A DNA stretch of 58,244 nucleotides, from NCBI GenBank assembly GCA_025774845.1, contig JALGZP010000041.1, forward strand, positions 1-58,244. The letters run 5' to 3'. The notes below the pieces were generated by a model, which worked only from the letters and a program-made list of their open reading frames with translations, was not told where the DNA came from and searched no databases. Below are positions 40,805-49,983 of this stretch, in pieces (the first letter of the stretch is position 1; each line of letters starts with the position of its first letter). This DNA comes from a bacterium (GTDB lineage Bacteria; Arandabacterota; Arandabacteria; Arandabacterales; Arandabacteraceae). The position numbers and the translations under genes were made by a program.

Positions 40805-43800
40805 TTACTTGATCAGGAGGAGTTTGTGGCTGGCCGCAGTACCGGTAGCAGCCTCAAAACTGCAGAAGTAAATGCCGGTGGCGGCGCGGCGCCCGTTATC
40901 GTTCTCACCTCTCCAGATAGCCTCATAGCGGCCCGGTCCGCGGCTGCCTTCGTATAAGACCCTGACGAGGCCACCTTCCGCATCGTAGATCCTCAGCGAG
41001 ATGTTCTCCCGTCGCGCCAGGTCATACCGGATTATGGTCGATACGCCGAAGGGGTTAGGATAGTTTTGATGAAGAACCGTACGGGCAGGCGGATCGGGTA
41101 GCTCGTCGGAGTGCCGGTCGATGAATCCCCTGCTACCCACAAGGAGCATAAAGCGTGCGTCCTCTTCAGGGACGATACGCCTCTCGCCTGAATGGAATGT
41201 ATAACCTGCCTCATTCCGGAGATCCACTGTGCGTTTGAGCTTCCGGTCTATGAGGTACACACTTGCTTCGTCCGGCAATGTCTCCACTCCACCGAACCCA
41301 AGCGATACCTCATCTGCCACACCGGCATCGGAAAAGGACTTAGCTAAATCAAAGACCCATATGTGACCCCAGAGGTCCTCTTCACCCAGCTGGATCTTGA
41401 GTTGCCTTGTGTCAAGGGCCCGGTAGGCTCCCCTTATGTCGGTTGTGTACCTCCCCGGATGGTTCGTCCATGACTCGTGCGGGAAGTATAGCGATATCGA
41501 TCTCCCCGGACACATAGGCGGCTCCGAGCGGTCGTGCCGGTCCCATCCCGTCACAGCCCCCGGGGCGATCCCGACTGAGTTTCCCGCGTCGGCCACGTCT
41601 CCACATGATGAGACGATCTCTATCCGCCAGCTTTCGTCCCATCCGGAACTGCCACGGCTGAGAGCATCCGGTACACTCACCGGAATCATCTCCGGTGCCG
41701 CCTCCCGCGGTGGAACCGTAAGCGTAACGGTCTTGCTGTCGATGTTTTTCACCCAATAGCCCCGGAACGGCTCCAGGACGTCAACCCCGTACGTGTAACC
41801 CTGACCGATGTGCCACGCGACCGCCGGCTCCACAAGAACGGATTCGGCCTCCGCCATTGGCTGCCCGTTGACGAGGAGCGAATCCCATGGGACGGGAAAC
41901 ACAAAAGGATTGCCGATCTGATTCCAGCCCTTCTCAAGAACTATAGAATAGGCACTGTCGGTCGGAGTGGAATATCCCCTGACCGGGGCAGTGCTGATAC
42001 GGCCTGTGCTTGAAGAGATCAACCAGAAGGCCCTGCCCGGCACGGGCCGAAACCACGCACTTGATTCGTCAGACAACTCATCGTATTCATCGGGTCCGGG
42101 CCGGTAGTGGAAGCAACGCCACCGCATAGGATCGTATGGTCCGAAAGCGCCCTGATCCGACAGCAGTGCTTCGAGAGTACCCGTGAAGTCCACGCCGAAA
42201 TCGAGCGGGATGGTTACCATGCGATACTCGCCCGCTGGTGAAGCATCCTCCTCCTGAAGATCCGGCACGGTGACCGTTATGACTGCGGGGGAGGCAGCCG
42301 GATCGGTGGCGGGATAGGTGAGCTTCGCTGTCAGCGTCCGGACATCCACCCAGTATTCCACCCCCCTTGGACCCGCGAGACTGTCGGGAATAATCCCGAT
42401 GGGAAGCGGCGCCGGCTCCTCCAGATCCAGGGCACTGTAGACGGACTCACCACCCATACGCACATACAGGGTACCTTCTATGAATTCCGCTCCATCCGGC
42501 AACGATACAAGGACGGTTATGTCCCGGGCTTCCAGGAAATCCGAACCGGAGTTGGGACGCGGTGTTACCGATATCACAACGGGTGAGGCCACGGCCCGGT
42601 AAAAGAAGTCCGAATGGGGGGCACCCACCGGGTCTGTGGCAAAGATACCGCTGTTCTCGACCTCGATGTAGTAATCAAGTCCTGCTTCTGTTACCCCACC
42701 GCCCGGAATAACCGCGATGAAATCATCGGCAGATGCTGCAAGAGGGATGCTGTCTGCGAAGGCCGCGGCACCGGATGGGCGATGGTAGAGAAAGCCTCTT
42801 TCAACGTTGACCTCAGGACCCGGCGTCACGATTGCCGTCAGGGCTTCGCCCAGCGGTACCTCCGGCGCAGAGGCAAGAAGACGGGTTTCTATTTCAAGAG
42901 CCCTGATATCCGTTTCAATTTCAATGGACGTGACCGGGGTCACGGGATCGGTGCTTACCACAACCAGCTCGCCGGAGATCTCGAGCTCCATCCGCGGCTC
43001 AAGAAACACGCTGATGTCAATGCTCTCACCGGGAGCGATAAAGTACGGAAAGTAAGGGTCACATCTCATCTCAACCGATGGAAGTCCGACGTCCGTAATG
43101 GTCAAGAGCTCATTACCTGCATTCGAGATTGTGAAGCGTATGGAGGTCGTATCCCCAACCGTTAATGTCGGAAATGAAAGCAGATTTGTCGACGGAGCAA
43201 TCTCGGGGCGCATCGGTTCAACCAAACCGACATCTGTATTGTGCGATGAGATACGCCGGATCGAGCTCACCCTGAGAGGCGTGGAGATGGTCCGCAGACG
43301 AAGAATCACACCCCGGGTATCAAACGGTAGCGTTGATACGTCCCAGTAGCAGACATGCTCCTCGCCCCTGGGAGATGTTTTGAGCGGTCCGATGTTACCC
43401 GAGTATCCGGTCATCACTGCCGCATACCAGGTGGGAGATCCCCTGAACTGATACTCCGGTACGATCCAGACCGGATCGGACTCAATATCAAGGGTATTCA
43501 TCGAGATCTGATAGGTGTTGCTCCACTTCTCATCAACCCTCACCGAGTCCAGGAAGGGAGAGTTGTTGGGTAGGTGATTCGTCGGATTGGTCGGGTCCTC
43601 CCCGAACACAGGGTTCATGGTACCTTTATACAGGGTGTTACCCTGCCCCGAGTTTCCACATATCAGGTCCTGATCCCCATCGTTGTCCATATCGCAGAGG
43701 ACAACGCTTTCGGTATTATTCGTAGGGTCTGACAACCAACCCGGAGCGGTCCGGAGAGCGTTGCCGTCATTGACATACACGGTATTGCTCTGACCAACAT

Positions 43801-45823
43801 TGCCACACACCAGATCGAGATCGCCATCGCCGTCGATGTCACCCAGAGTCACACTCTCGGTGAAATTCGCAGGACCGCACGACCATGCGGGACCCGACGA
43901 GAAAATGCCTCCCTCGTTTTCGTAAAGCACATTACTCTGGCTGTTGTTTCCGCAGACGAGATCCAGATCGCCATCACCGTCCACATCCCCCAGAGCCACG
44001 CTCAGGGTATGATTCGGCGGGCTTGCAGTCCATGCAGGAGTCTCGTCGAAGATTCCACTCTCGTTCAGATACAGCGTATTGCCCTGTGCGAAGTTTCCGC
44101 AAACGAGATCGAGATCGCCGTCGCCATCAACGTCACCAAGAGCCACGCTCTCCGTAGGATTTGCCTGTCCCGATGACCAGGCGGCATCTATCGAAAGACT
44201 GTCGCCCTCATTCAGGTACAGCTTATTGCTTTGACCGTTATCACCTGAGTTACCGCAAACGAGATCCAGATCGCCATCACCATTGACATCCCCAAACGCG
44301 ACGCTGGTTGTGAAATCCGTGGAATCCGACATCCAATCCGGGTCTGTTGAGAAGAGCCCACTTATGTTGAGGTACACAATGTTTCGCTTGCCCCAGTTTC
44401 CGCAGACGAGATCCAGATCGCCGTCGCCATCGATATCACCCAACGCAACACCCCGGGTGTCCTGTACAATACCGGAGAGCCAGGCTGTGCCTGTTGCAAA
44501 GAGACCCCCCTCATTGAGGTAAAGCGCACTGCTGTAGGTATCGTTACCGCAAACGAGATCGGGATCTCCGTCCTGATCGACATCGCCCAGAGCGACACTG
44601 TGAGTCACTCTTCGCGGAGCCGACTGCCATGCTACGCTTTCGTCCAGGCCCGGGGTCTCATTCAGGTACACGGTGTTACTCCGGGCCGGATAGCCACCGT
44701 TTCCGCATACGAGGTCCGGGTCACCGTCGCCATCGACATCACCTGGAGCTATGCATAACGTGCGGTCCTCCGGGCCCGACAGCCAGTCCGGGTCGGACGG
44801 GAATGTCCCGCCTGAATTGAGATACAGCGTATTGCTCACAGCGAAGTTCCCGCACACGAGGTCGAGGTCCCCGTCCATGTCAACGTCGCTGAGCTCAACA
44901 CCGTGGGTATCGCTGGCCGGTCCGGACGACCAGACGGAATCAGATGAGAAGACCCCCCCGACATTCAGGTATAACATGTCACTGTCTTCCGAGTTTCCGC
45001 AAACAAGATCAAGGTCACCGTCGCCATCGACATCACCGAGAGCCGCCGCTGTCGTATGATTCGTCTGGACCGAGGACCAGGCGGGACTTGCGGAGAAAGT
45101 GGTATCATCGTTCAAGTAGAGATCGTTGCTTTGAGTGAAGTTACCGCATACAAGGTCGATATCCCCGTCGTTATCGACATCGCCCAGGGTTACGGTCTCG
45201 GTAAACTTGTAGGAATCGGACGACCAATCCGGCTCTGATGAAAACACACCGGCAGCATTCAGATACATTGTGTTCTTCTCACCATCATTGCCGCAGACAA
45301 GATCGAGGTCACCGTCACCATCGATATCGCCCAGGGCAACGCTGGTTGTATGTAGACTCTCCGACTCCCAGACCGGAGACACCGAAAAGATGCCACCGTC
45401 GTTCAGGTGTAATGATGCGCCCTGTTCCCAGTCTCCAAACACAACATCAAGGTCGCCGTCACCATCAACATCACCGAGAGCCACCCCGCGCGTGGAAGTC
45501 TTGGCCGTTGAGGACCAGATCGGGCTGATAGCAAAAGTGCCGTGTTCATTCAGGTAGAGCGTGTTGCTTTGAGCATAGTTGCTGCATACAAGATCAAGAT
45601 CGCCATCCTGATCCACATCGCCGAGCGCAATGCCGCTCGTGGAATTCGTAAGTCCCGACGACCATACCGGATCGGTGGAGAAGAATTGTTCATCTGCATG
45701 TACCGGTATAGCCGGGGCAATCACACAGGTGACTGTGAGGCAGACAGCCCCACCGAGACCCAGCACCCGGTAAATGGCGTCCTTATTCAAATGCGTTCCC
45801 TTCCAGGGCGGATTCCGACCCAC
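40805..45823 (-). CDS. giant secreted FG-GAP/VCBS repeat protein with FlgD-like C-terminal tail
   Basis: A 1672-residue exported protein. After a signal peptide (VLGLGGAVCLTVTCVIAPAI, then PVHADE) come 14 repeats of about 50 residues, each with a calcium-binding loop of the type GDVDGDGDLDLVCGN (residues about 57-760). Next are beta-sandwich segments, one HYDIN/DUF1573-like (LTVGDTTSIRFTISNAGN), then a domain with GWNQIGNPFVFPVPW, and a C-terminal tail with VLHQNYPNPFGVSTIIRY and AATGIYFCSFEA, the FlgD-like or sorting-type end common in FCB bacteria. It starts at GTG 45823, 2 bp after the kinase gene; a TTG at 45790 has a better ribosome site (GGAAGGGA). It is the last gene of the kinase/NTPase operon and probably its surface output or sensor. 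Confidence 0.85.
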   Translation of the reverse strand: MGRNPPWKGTHLNKDAIYRVLGLGGAVCLTVTCVIAPAIPVHADEQFFSTDPVWSSGLTNSTSGIALGDVDQDGDLDLVCSNYAQSNTLYLNEHGTFAISPIWSSTAKTSTRGVALGDVDGDGDLDVVFGDWEQGASLHLNDGGIFSVSPVWESESLHTTSVALGDIDGDGDLDLVCGNDGEKNTMYLNAAGVFSSEPDWSSDSYKFTETVTLGDVDNDGDIDLVCGNFTQSNDLYLNDDTTFSASPAWSSVQTNHTTAAALGDVDGDGDLDLVCGNSEDSDMLYLNVGGVFSSDSVWSSGPASDTHGVELSDVDMDGDLDLVCGNFAVSNTLYLNSGGTFPSDPDWLSGPEDRTLCIAPGDVDGDGDPDLVCGNGGYPARSNTVYLNETPGLDESVAWQSAPRRVTHSVALGDVDQDGDPDLVCGNDTYSSALYLNEGGLFATGTAWLSGIVQDTRGVALGDIDGDGDLDLVCGNWGKRNIVYLNISGLFSTDPDWMSDSTDFTTSVAFGDVNGDGDLDLVCGNSGDNGQSNKLYLNEGDSLSIDAAWSSGQANPTESVALGDVDGDGDLDLVCGNFAQGNTLYLNESGIFDETPAWTASPPNHTLSVALGDVDGDGDLDLVCGNNSQSNVLYENEGGIFSSGPAWSCGPANFTESVTLGDIDGDGDLDLVCGNVGQSNTVYVNDGNALRTAPGWLSDPTNNTESVVLCDMDNDGDQDLICGNSGQGNTLYKGTMNPVFGEDPTNPTNHLPNNSPFLDSVRVDEKWSNTYQISMNTLDIESDPVWIVPEYQFRGSPTWYAAVMTGYSGNIGPLKTSPRGEEHVCYWDVSTLPFDTRGVILRLRTISTPLRVSSIRRISSHNTDVGLVEPMRPEIAPSTNLLSFPTLTVGDTTSIRFTISNAGNELLTITDVGLPSVEMRCDPYFPYFIAPGESIDISVFLEPRMELEISGELVVVSTDPVTPVTSIEIETDIRALEIETRLLASAPEVPLGEALTAIVTPGPEVNVERGFLYHRPSGAAAFADSIPLAASADDFIAVIPGGGVTEAGLDYYIEVENSGIFATDPVGAPHSDFFYRAVASPVVISVTPRPNSGSDFLEARDITVLVSLPDGAEFIEGTLYVRMGGESVYSALDLEEPAPLPIGIIPDSLAGPRGVEYWVDVRTLTAKLTYPATDPAASPAVITVTVPDLQEEDASPAGEYRMVTIPLDFGVDFTGTLEALLSDQGAFGPYDPMRWRCFHYRPGPDEYDELSDESSAWFRPVPGRAFWLISSSTGRISTAPVRGYSTPTDSAYSIVLEKGWNQIGNPFVFPVPWDSLLVNGQPMAEAESVLVEPAVAWHIGQGYTYGVDVLEPFRGYWVKNIDSKTVTLTVPPREAAPEMIPVSVPDALSRGSSGWDESWRIEIVSSCGDVADAGNSVGIAPGAVTGWDRHDRSEPPMCPGRSISLYFPHESWTNHPGRYTTDIRGAYRALDTRQLKIQLGEEDLWGHIWVFDLAKSFSDAGVADEVSLGFGGVETLPDEASVYLIDRKLKRTVDLRNEAGYTFHSGERRIVPEEDARFMLLVGSRGFIDRHSDELPDPPARTVLHQNYPNPFGVSTIIRYDLARRENISLRIYDAEGGLVRVLYEGSRGPGRYEAIWRGENDNGRRAATGIYFCSFEAATGTAASHKLLLIK
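43618..45680 (-). repeat. 14 tandem FG-GAP coding repeats (about 150 bp each)
   Basis: Fourteen in-frame units recur every 135-165 bp, each encoding a WSSG-type start, a GDVDGDGDLDLVCGN loop and a NTLYLNE-type strand. Fourteen units equal two seven-bladed propellers. The units have diverged at DNA level, with only short blocks such as GACGGCGATGGC-like loops conserved, so they are old protein repeats, not a recent DNA expansion. Confidence 0.85.
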
Positions 45824-45825
45824 CC

Positions 45826-47766
45826 TCAGTCTGTCCGCTTCCCTTTCTTTCCCCAGAAGCTCGAGAAGAATGATTTCTTCTTCTCAGCTATCCTCTGGCT
45901 CTGCTCAAGCACGAAATCTTTGAAGCTCGAGGCAAAGACGGCGAGGTTGCCGTTTTCTTCCCGGAGAAAACCTCTCCTGAGGAGATCTTCGCTCACAAAC
46001 TTGTGTTTCTTGCCTATGTTTCTTCCCGTGGCGATGCGGCAGAGACTCTGCTTCGATGCGTCATCCATCCTCCCCCAGATGAAGCTGTAGTGCGGGTATA
46101 CTTCTTCCTTGAATAACCTCGAGATTTCCTTCCAGTCCGGTTCGGCCTCTGGGTTTTCGATGAAAAACTCAAAGAGATTAGAACAGGCGACCTGAACATA
46201 GAGCGGAAAGCACCCCGAAAGTTCCAGCACCTGGTCGGTGTAGCGGCCCAGTGGGACACCCTCCCTTTCGGAAGGGACGGTAACCAGCTCGACGGCCTCA
46301 TCCCGGCTGAAGGGTCGCAGCGGCAGGTTTGAGAAGATATTGAAGAAAGGTGAGTCCGCTATGTCCTTATTGTGGCACATCTGCTGGAGCTCCATATAAG
46401 ATGATGTCACATATGCGACCATGAAGTTGTTGGCGAGAAACCGTAGGAATGAGAAGAACGGCATATTAAAGTTCTCGTTCTTCGTTATTGCTTCGAACTC
46501 ATCCATCAAAACGATTATCCGCTTGCCCTGCTCGCTCAGTTTTTGAATCACGTCCTTGAGCTGATCCAGACTCCTCTCTCCGTCTATCCCCCCTATTTCC
46601 TTTGCCTCCTCGTACCTGAACATGCTGAAAAGGATATCTATGAACTTCGGAATGGTCAGGTCGGCACTCCGCTGGAAATCCATGAATATGAATATCGAGT
46701 TGTTATGGTTCTGCATGAACCGCTTGCGGTTCTTTCGCTGATAGATGTAGTTCAGCAGCGATGATTTCCCAATTCGCCGCTCACCGACCACCGATATCGA
46801 CTGTGGATGCGGGGCGTCCAGCCGGGAGTAGATTCTCTTAACCTCGCGGTCCCGCCCGAAGAAATCGTCGGGATTTTTCAGCATAACCCTGTTAAGATAG
46901 GGGTTCCTTTTGCCGCGCTTCACCCGCGTTACCACTTCCGATGGTATGGTCACGCTTGAATCCAGTGAACGATCCTCAAGCCTCTTGAAGGCCTCCCCGA
47001 GCTCGGTGAAATCTCTATATCGGTCGTCGGGATCCTTTTCCAGGCACTTCAGAATGATGTCCTTGAGTTCTGGAGGCATGTCCCCGGCGAACTTTATGTC
47101 CCGCTCGTTCACAATCTGGTACAACACCGATGCGGGATGCTCCGCCTCAAAGGGGAAATGTCCGGTCAACAGGCGAAACAGGCCCACTCCGAATGCAAAG
47201 ATATCCACACGCTCATCGATGTCTCCCCCGGTTATACCCTCAGGCGAGACGTAGTAGGGTGTTCCCATGAGATCGGCGCTTGTCTGTCCCGTGGCGCTCA
47301 TCAGCTTGGCAAGACCGAAATCCAGTATCCTGACCTGGTCGCGGTCGCTGACCATGATATTCCTCAGAGACAGATCCCGGTGGATGATCCCCTGGCCGTG
47401 TGCATATGCCATTGCCTCGCAGACCTGGCCGGCAAGCGTGATCACCTGCCCGGCGGAGATCGGGGTCTTCTGGGCCATCGCCATCAGCGAGGGTCCGTCG
47501 ACGAGTTCGAGCACCAGGTACGGCCGACCCTCAAACTCGCCGAAATCGAAGACCGTTACGATGTTGGGATGCATGAGTTTCGCCATCATCTCCGATTCCC
47601 GAAGAAACCTTCGCTTGAAATCTTCCTCGTATCCGATATCGGTCAGGATCTTGATGGCTACATCACGCTTGAGATTGAGATCCGATCCGCGGTATACCTT
47701 GCCGAAACCACCCTGCCCGATCCTCTCGTCGATGCGGTACTTACCATCAATCACTTTACCGATCAT
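45826..47766 (-). CDS. protein kinase fused to STAND-like NTPase
   Basis: A 646-residue soluble protein. Residues 1-270 form a Hanks-type kinase: glycine loop IGQGGFGKVYRG, VAIK lysine, RFLRESEMMAKL glutamate, catalytic loop HRDLSLRN, DFGLAKLM and SPEG. The catalytic loop lacks the Lys usual in Ser/Thr kinases (HRDLKPxN) and resembles the HRDLxxRN of tyrosine kinases. Residues about 300-630 form a P-loop NTPase: FFGRDREVKRIY, Walker A GERRIGKSSLLNYI, Walker B IIVLMDEFEAI, and sensor-like VAYVTSSYMEL, then winged-helix-like sequence. No membrane helix is predicted. It lies 12 bp after a second, membrane-bound NTPase gene of the same type. Confidence 0.88.
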   Translation of the reverse strand: MIGKVIDGKYRIDERIGQGGFGKVYRGSDLNLKRDVAIKILTDIGYEEDFKRRFLRESEMMAKLMHPNIVTVFDFGEFEGRPYLVLELVDGPSLMAMAQKTPISAGQVITLAGQVCEAMAYAHGQGIIHRDLSLRNIMVSDRDQVRILDFGLAKLMSATGQTSADLMGTPYYVSPEGITGGDIDERVDIFAFGVGLFRLLTGHFPFEAEHPASVLYQIVNERDIKFAGDMPPELKDIILKCLEKDPDDRYRDFTELGEAFKRLEDRSLDSSVTIPSEVVTRVKRGKRNPYLNRVMLKNPDDFFGRDREVKRIYSRLDAPHPQSISVVGERRIGKSSLLNYIYQRKNRKRFMQNHNNSIFIFMDFQRSADLTIPKFIDILFSMFRYEEAKEIGGIDGERSLDQLKDVIQKLSEQGKRIIVLMDEFEAITKNENFNMPFFSFLRFLANNFMVAYVTSSYMELQQMCHNKDIADSPFFNIFSNLPLRPFSRDEAVELVTVPSEREGVPLGRYTDQVLELSGCFPLYVQVACSNLFEFFIENPEAEPDWKEISRLFKEEVYPHYSFIWGRMDDASKQSLCRIATGRNIGKKHKFVSEDLLRRGFLREENGNLAVFASSFKDFVLEQSQRIAEKKKSFFSSFWGKKGKRTD

Positions 47767-47778
47767 TCCACGCGCCTC

Positions 47779-49971
47779 TCAATCAGCAAATCTGTGCCGC
47801 AGGGTCACCGATTTACCCGACTCCAGCGTTATTTCCTCGGTATGTGACCCCAGTTGCGGATGCTCGAGCACAACCGTATACGTCCCGGGGCGAAGCTCGA
47901 TCTCATGATAGGTCACATCGTCCCGGATGACATTGCCGTCTATCGACAGGGCTGCATACGGTTCGACATTGAAGATAATCGTACCCGGGGGCAGCTCTTC
48001 AAGTGACGCCTCGATCTTATCATTCGGCTTCGAAACATCGATATTCCTCACGTAACCGGTATAGCCCGACTTGACTATCCTCAATTCGTGACTCCCGTAG
48101 GTTACCCGGTCCACAATGCACGGCGTCGTGCCGACGTATTCACCATCAAGCTCAACCCTCGCATCCGGCGGCAGCGAGGTTATGCTGAGGGCACCGCCCA
48201 TCTTCACAAAACTGTGGCTGATGGTTATTGTCGAATCCTCGTATATCCGAACTGCATCCAGTACCCAGCGCCGGTGCCCCGGGAGATTGACTTCAAGGCG
48301 ATGTGGAACATTGGCGGATAGATGCCTGATCACAGCCGGTGTTGCAAGCCCGGTGTTCTCCCCATCGATGGAAACGATCGCACCGGACGGGTCGGACACG
48401 ACCTCGAGGTCACCTGCAAACTCCGCGAGATTGAAACTCAGATCTTTGGACTCGTTCACCTCGAGAACAAGTGTTTCAATTACGGCCTTATAGCCGGTGA
48501 GTTCCATTCTCAGGATCTTGCTGTCAACGGGCACCTGGGCGCCACTAACAGGTGACACCCCGATCCAGGTGTCATCGACAAAGACGTTGGCCTTCGAAGG
48601 ATCGGTCTCGATGCTGAGGGTCGCGGACGCAACAGGCTCACCGGGAGGTGTCCCTCCACCTCGTGTCACAACCCGGACGGCTACTGCCGCCAGAACCGCC
48701 GCGAACACAACCGCGGCGAGTATCAGGTTTCTCTTCCCGCGGCGTTCGGCCTGAACAGCGCGAATGCCTTTCCCCGGACCACCCTCCTCGACGCGTTCCA
48801 TCTCATCGATCACCTGCCAGATCGAGTGCATCCGTGTCACCCAGAGTCGCCACATATCCATCTTGAACCGGTAGGTGTCTCCACCCCCGTCTTTGATCAG
48901 GACGTCGTGGTGGAAGAGGTTTTCCAGACACTTGCTCAACTCATTGACATCGATCCGGTAGCCGATATTCTCACGTTTCGCATAGCCCATGATGTCCTTT
49001 GCTGAAGCCGGCCCGGGGCGCTCTTTCCTCAGCTCTGCAATGACGGAAAGACTCAGCTTTTCCAGGTCCTCGAGAGCGTTCCAGCTGAAGATCATCTGGG
49101 GAAGCGGATTTTCAATGATCTCATCAACCACCTGTGTAACATCGGTGGATTCCACATTGTTCCTGCCCTTTTCGTTCAGGTAATCGACCAGTGACTGACA
49201 GAGCACCTGTGTGTAGAAAGGCTGACCGGCGGTCAGATTGAATACGCTGTCGGGTATGTCATCGCCGTAGTGCACGCGTCCCTCGACCGGCCTTAAGACC
49301 AGCCGCCGTGTATCGCCATGGCTCAGGAAGCTTATCCTCCGGTGAAGCGCCTTGCTTAAGAAGACGTCCCAGTACGGCTTGTCGCGTGCTTCAAGGTTGT
49401 CCGAACCCGTCATGACGATAAAGACCTTCTTGTGTTCAACCAGATTCGCCAACAGGTGGAGTATGTGAGTGCTTATGATTCCGGAGTCTATGTGAGTCTC
49501 GAAGAGCTCATACTCATCGAACATAAGGATCAGCTTCTTGCCGCTGACACTCCGGTTTATCTTCAGCACCAGGTTCTCGAATGCGCCAAAGGGATTGTCA
49601 TCCCACTTCGGTTGTGTCGATTCGAGAGTTATGTCGGGATGATCGACCGCGGTTACGATCTCACGGCCGACTTTGGTCAGGAAATCCTGGTCGTTGTTTA
49701 TCATCATGGACTGCATATCGGTCAGCACCGGCAGGAAATCGTCGCCAAGGCGTCCGCCCAGGATCTGGAAGAGTATGGAGGTCTTGCCGCTCCGGCGCGC
49801 ACCGCACAGGACTATGATGCCGCCCTCTTTTCCGCCCGCAAACTTCCTCTTCACATAGGAGAAGTCGTCTTCGCGCCCGAAGAACATCCCGGGGTCCCTG
49901 ATCGGGTTTCCGACTATATAGGGATTAGCAATCGGTTTGAAAGCATCAGGACTCACACGCTCGGTATTCAC
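47779..49971 (-). CDS. membrane-anchored STAND-like NTPase with four PEGA repeats
   Basis: A 730-residue protein. The cytosolic part (residues 1-415) has FFGREDDFSYVKRKF, Walker A GARRSGKTSILFQIL, Walker B LILMFDEYELFET, VFIVMTGSDNLE and a winged-helix region (FHHDVLIKDGGGDTYRF). One membrane helix follows (about 418-438, NLILAAVVFAAVLAAVAV). The extracytoplasmic part has four PEGA-type repeats: SIETDPSKANVFVDDTWIG, VVSDPSGAIVSIDGENTG, SITSLPPDARVELDGEYVG and FNVEPYAALSIDGN. PEGA modules are thought to bind envelope or surface structures. The GTG start has AGGAGG upstream. The layout suggests a sensor that reports envelope state to a cytosolic NTPase, or the reverse (inference). Confidence 0.88.
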   Translation of the reverse strand: MNTERVSPDAFKPIANPYIVGNPIRDPGMFFGREDDFSYVKRKFAGGKEGGIIVLCGARRSGKTSILFQILGGRLGDDFLPVLTDMQSMMINNDQDFLTKVGREIVTAVDHPDITLESTQPKWDDNPFGAFENLVLKINRSVSGKKLILMFDEYELFETHIDSGIISTHILHLLANLVEHKKVFIVMTGSDNLEARDKPYWDVFLSKALHRRISFLSHGDTRRLVLRPVEGRVHYGDDIPDSVFNLTAGQPFYTQVLCQSLVDYLNEKGRNNVESTDVTQVVDEIIENPLPQMIFSWNALEDLEKLSLSVIAELRKERPGPASAKDIMGYAKRENIGYRIDVNELSKCLENLFHHDVLIKDGGGDTYRFKMDMWRLWVTRMHSIWQVIDEMERVEEGGPGKGIRAVQAERRGKRNLILAAVVFAAVLAAVAVRVVTRGGGTPPGEPVASATLSIETDPSKANVFVDDTWIGVSPVSGAQVPVDSKILRMELTGYKAVIETLVLEVNESKDLSFNLAEFAGDLEVVSDPSGAIVSIDGENTGLATPAVIRHLSANVPHRLEVNLPGHRRWVLDAVRIYEDSTITISHSFVKMGGALSITSLPPDARVELDGEYVGTTPCIVDRVTYGSHELRIVKSGYTGYVRNIDVSKPNDKIEASLEELPPGTIIFNVEPYAALSIDGNVIRDDVTYHEIELRPGTYTVVLEHPQLGSHTEEITLESGKSVTLRHRFAD

Positions 49972-49983
49972 CCGAAAATCCTC

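Noticed and set aside
43618-45680. Regular repeats that might look like a CRISPR array or DNA minisatellite
   Set aside because: The period is about 150 bp, units are diverged, stay in frame and encode calcium-binding FG-GAP blades.
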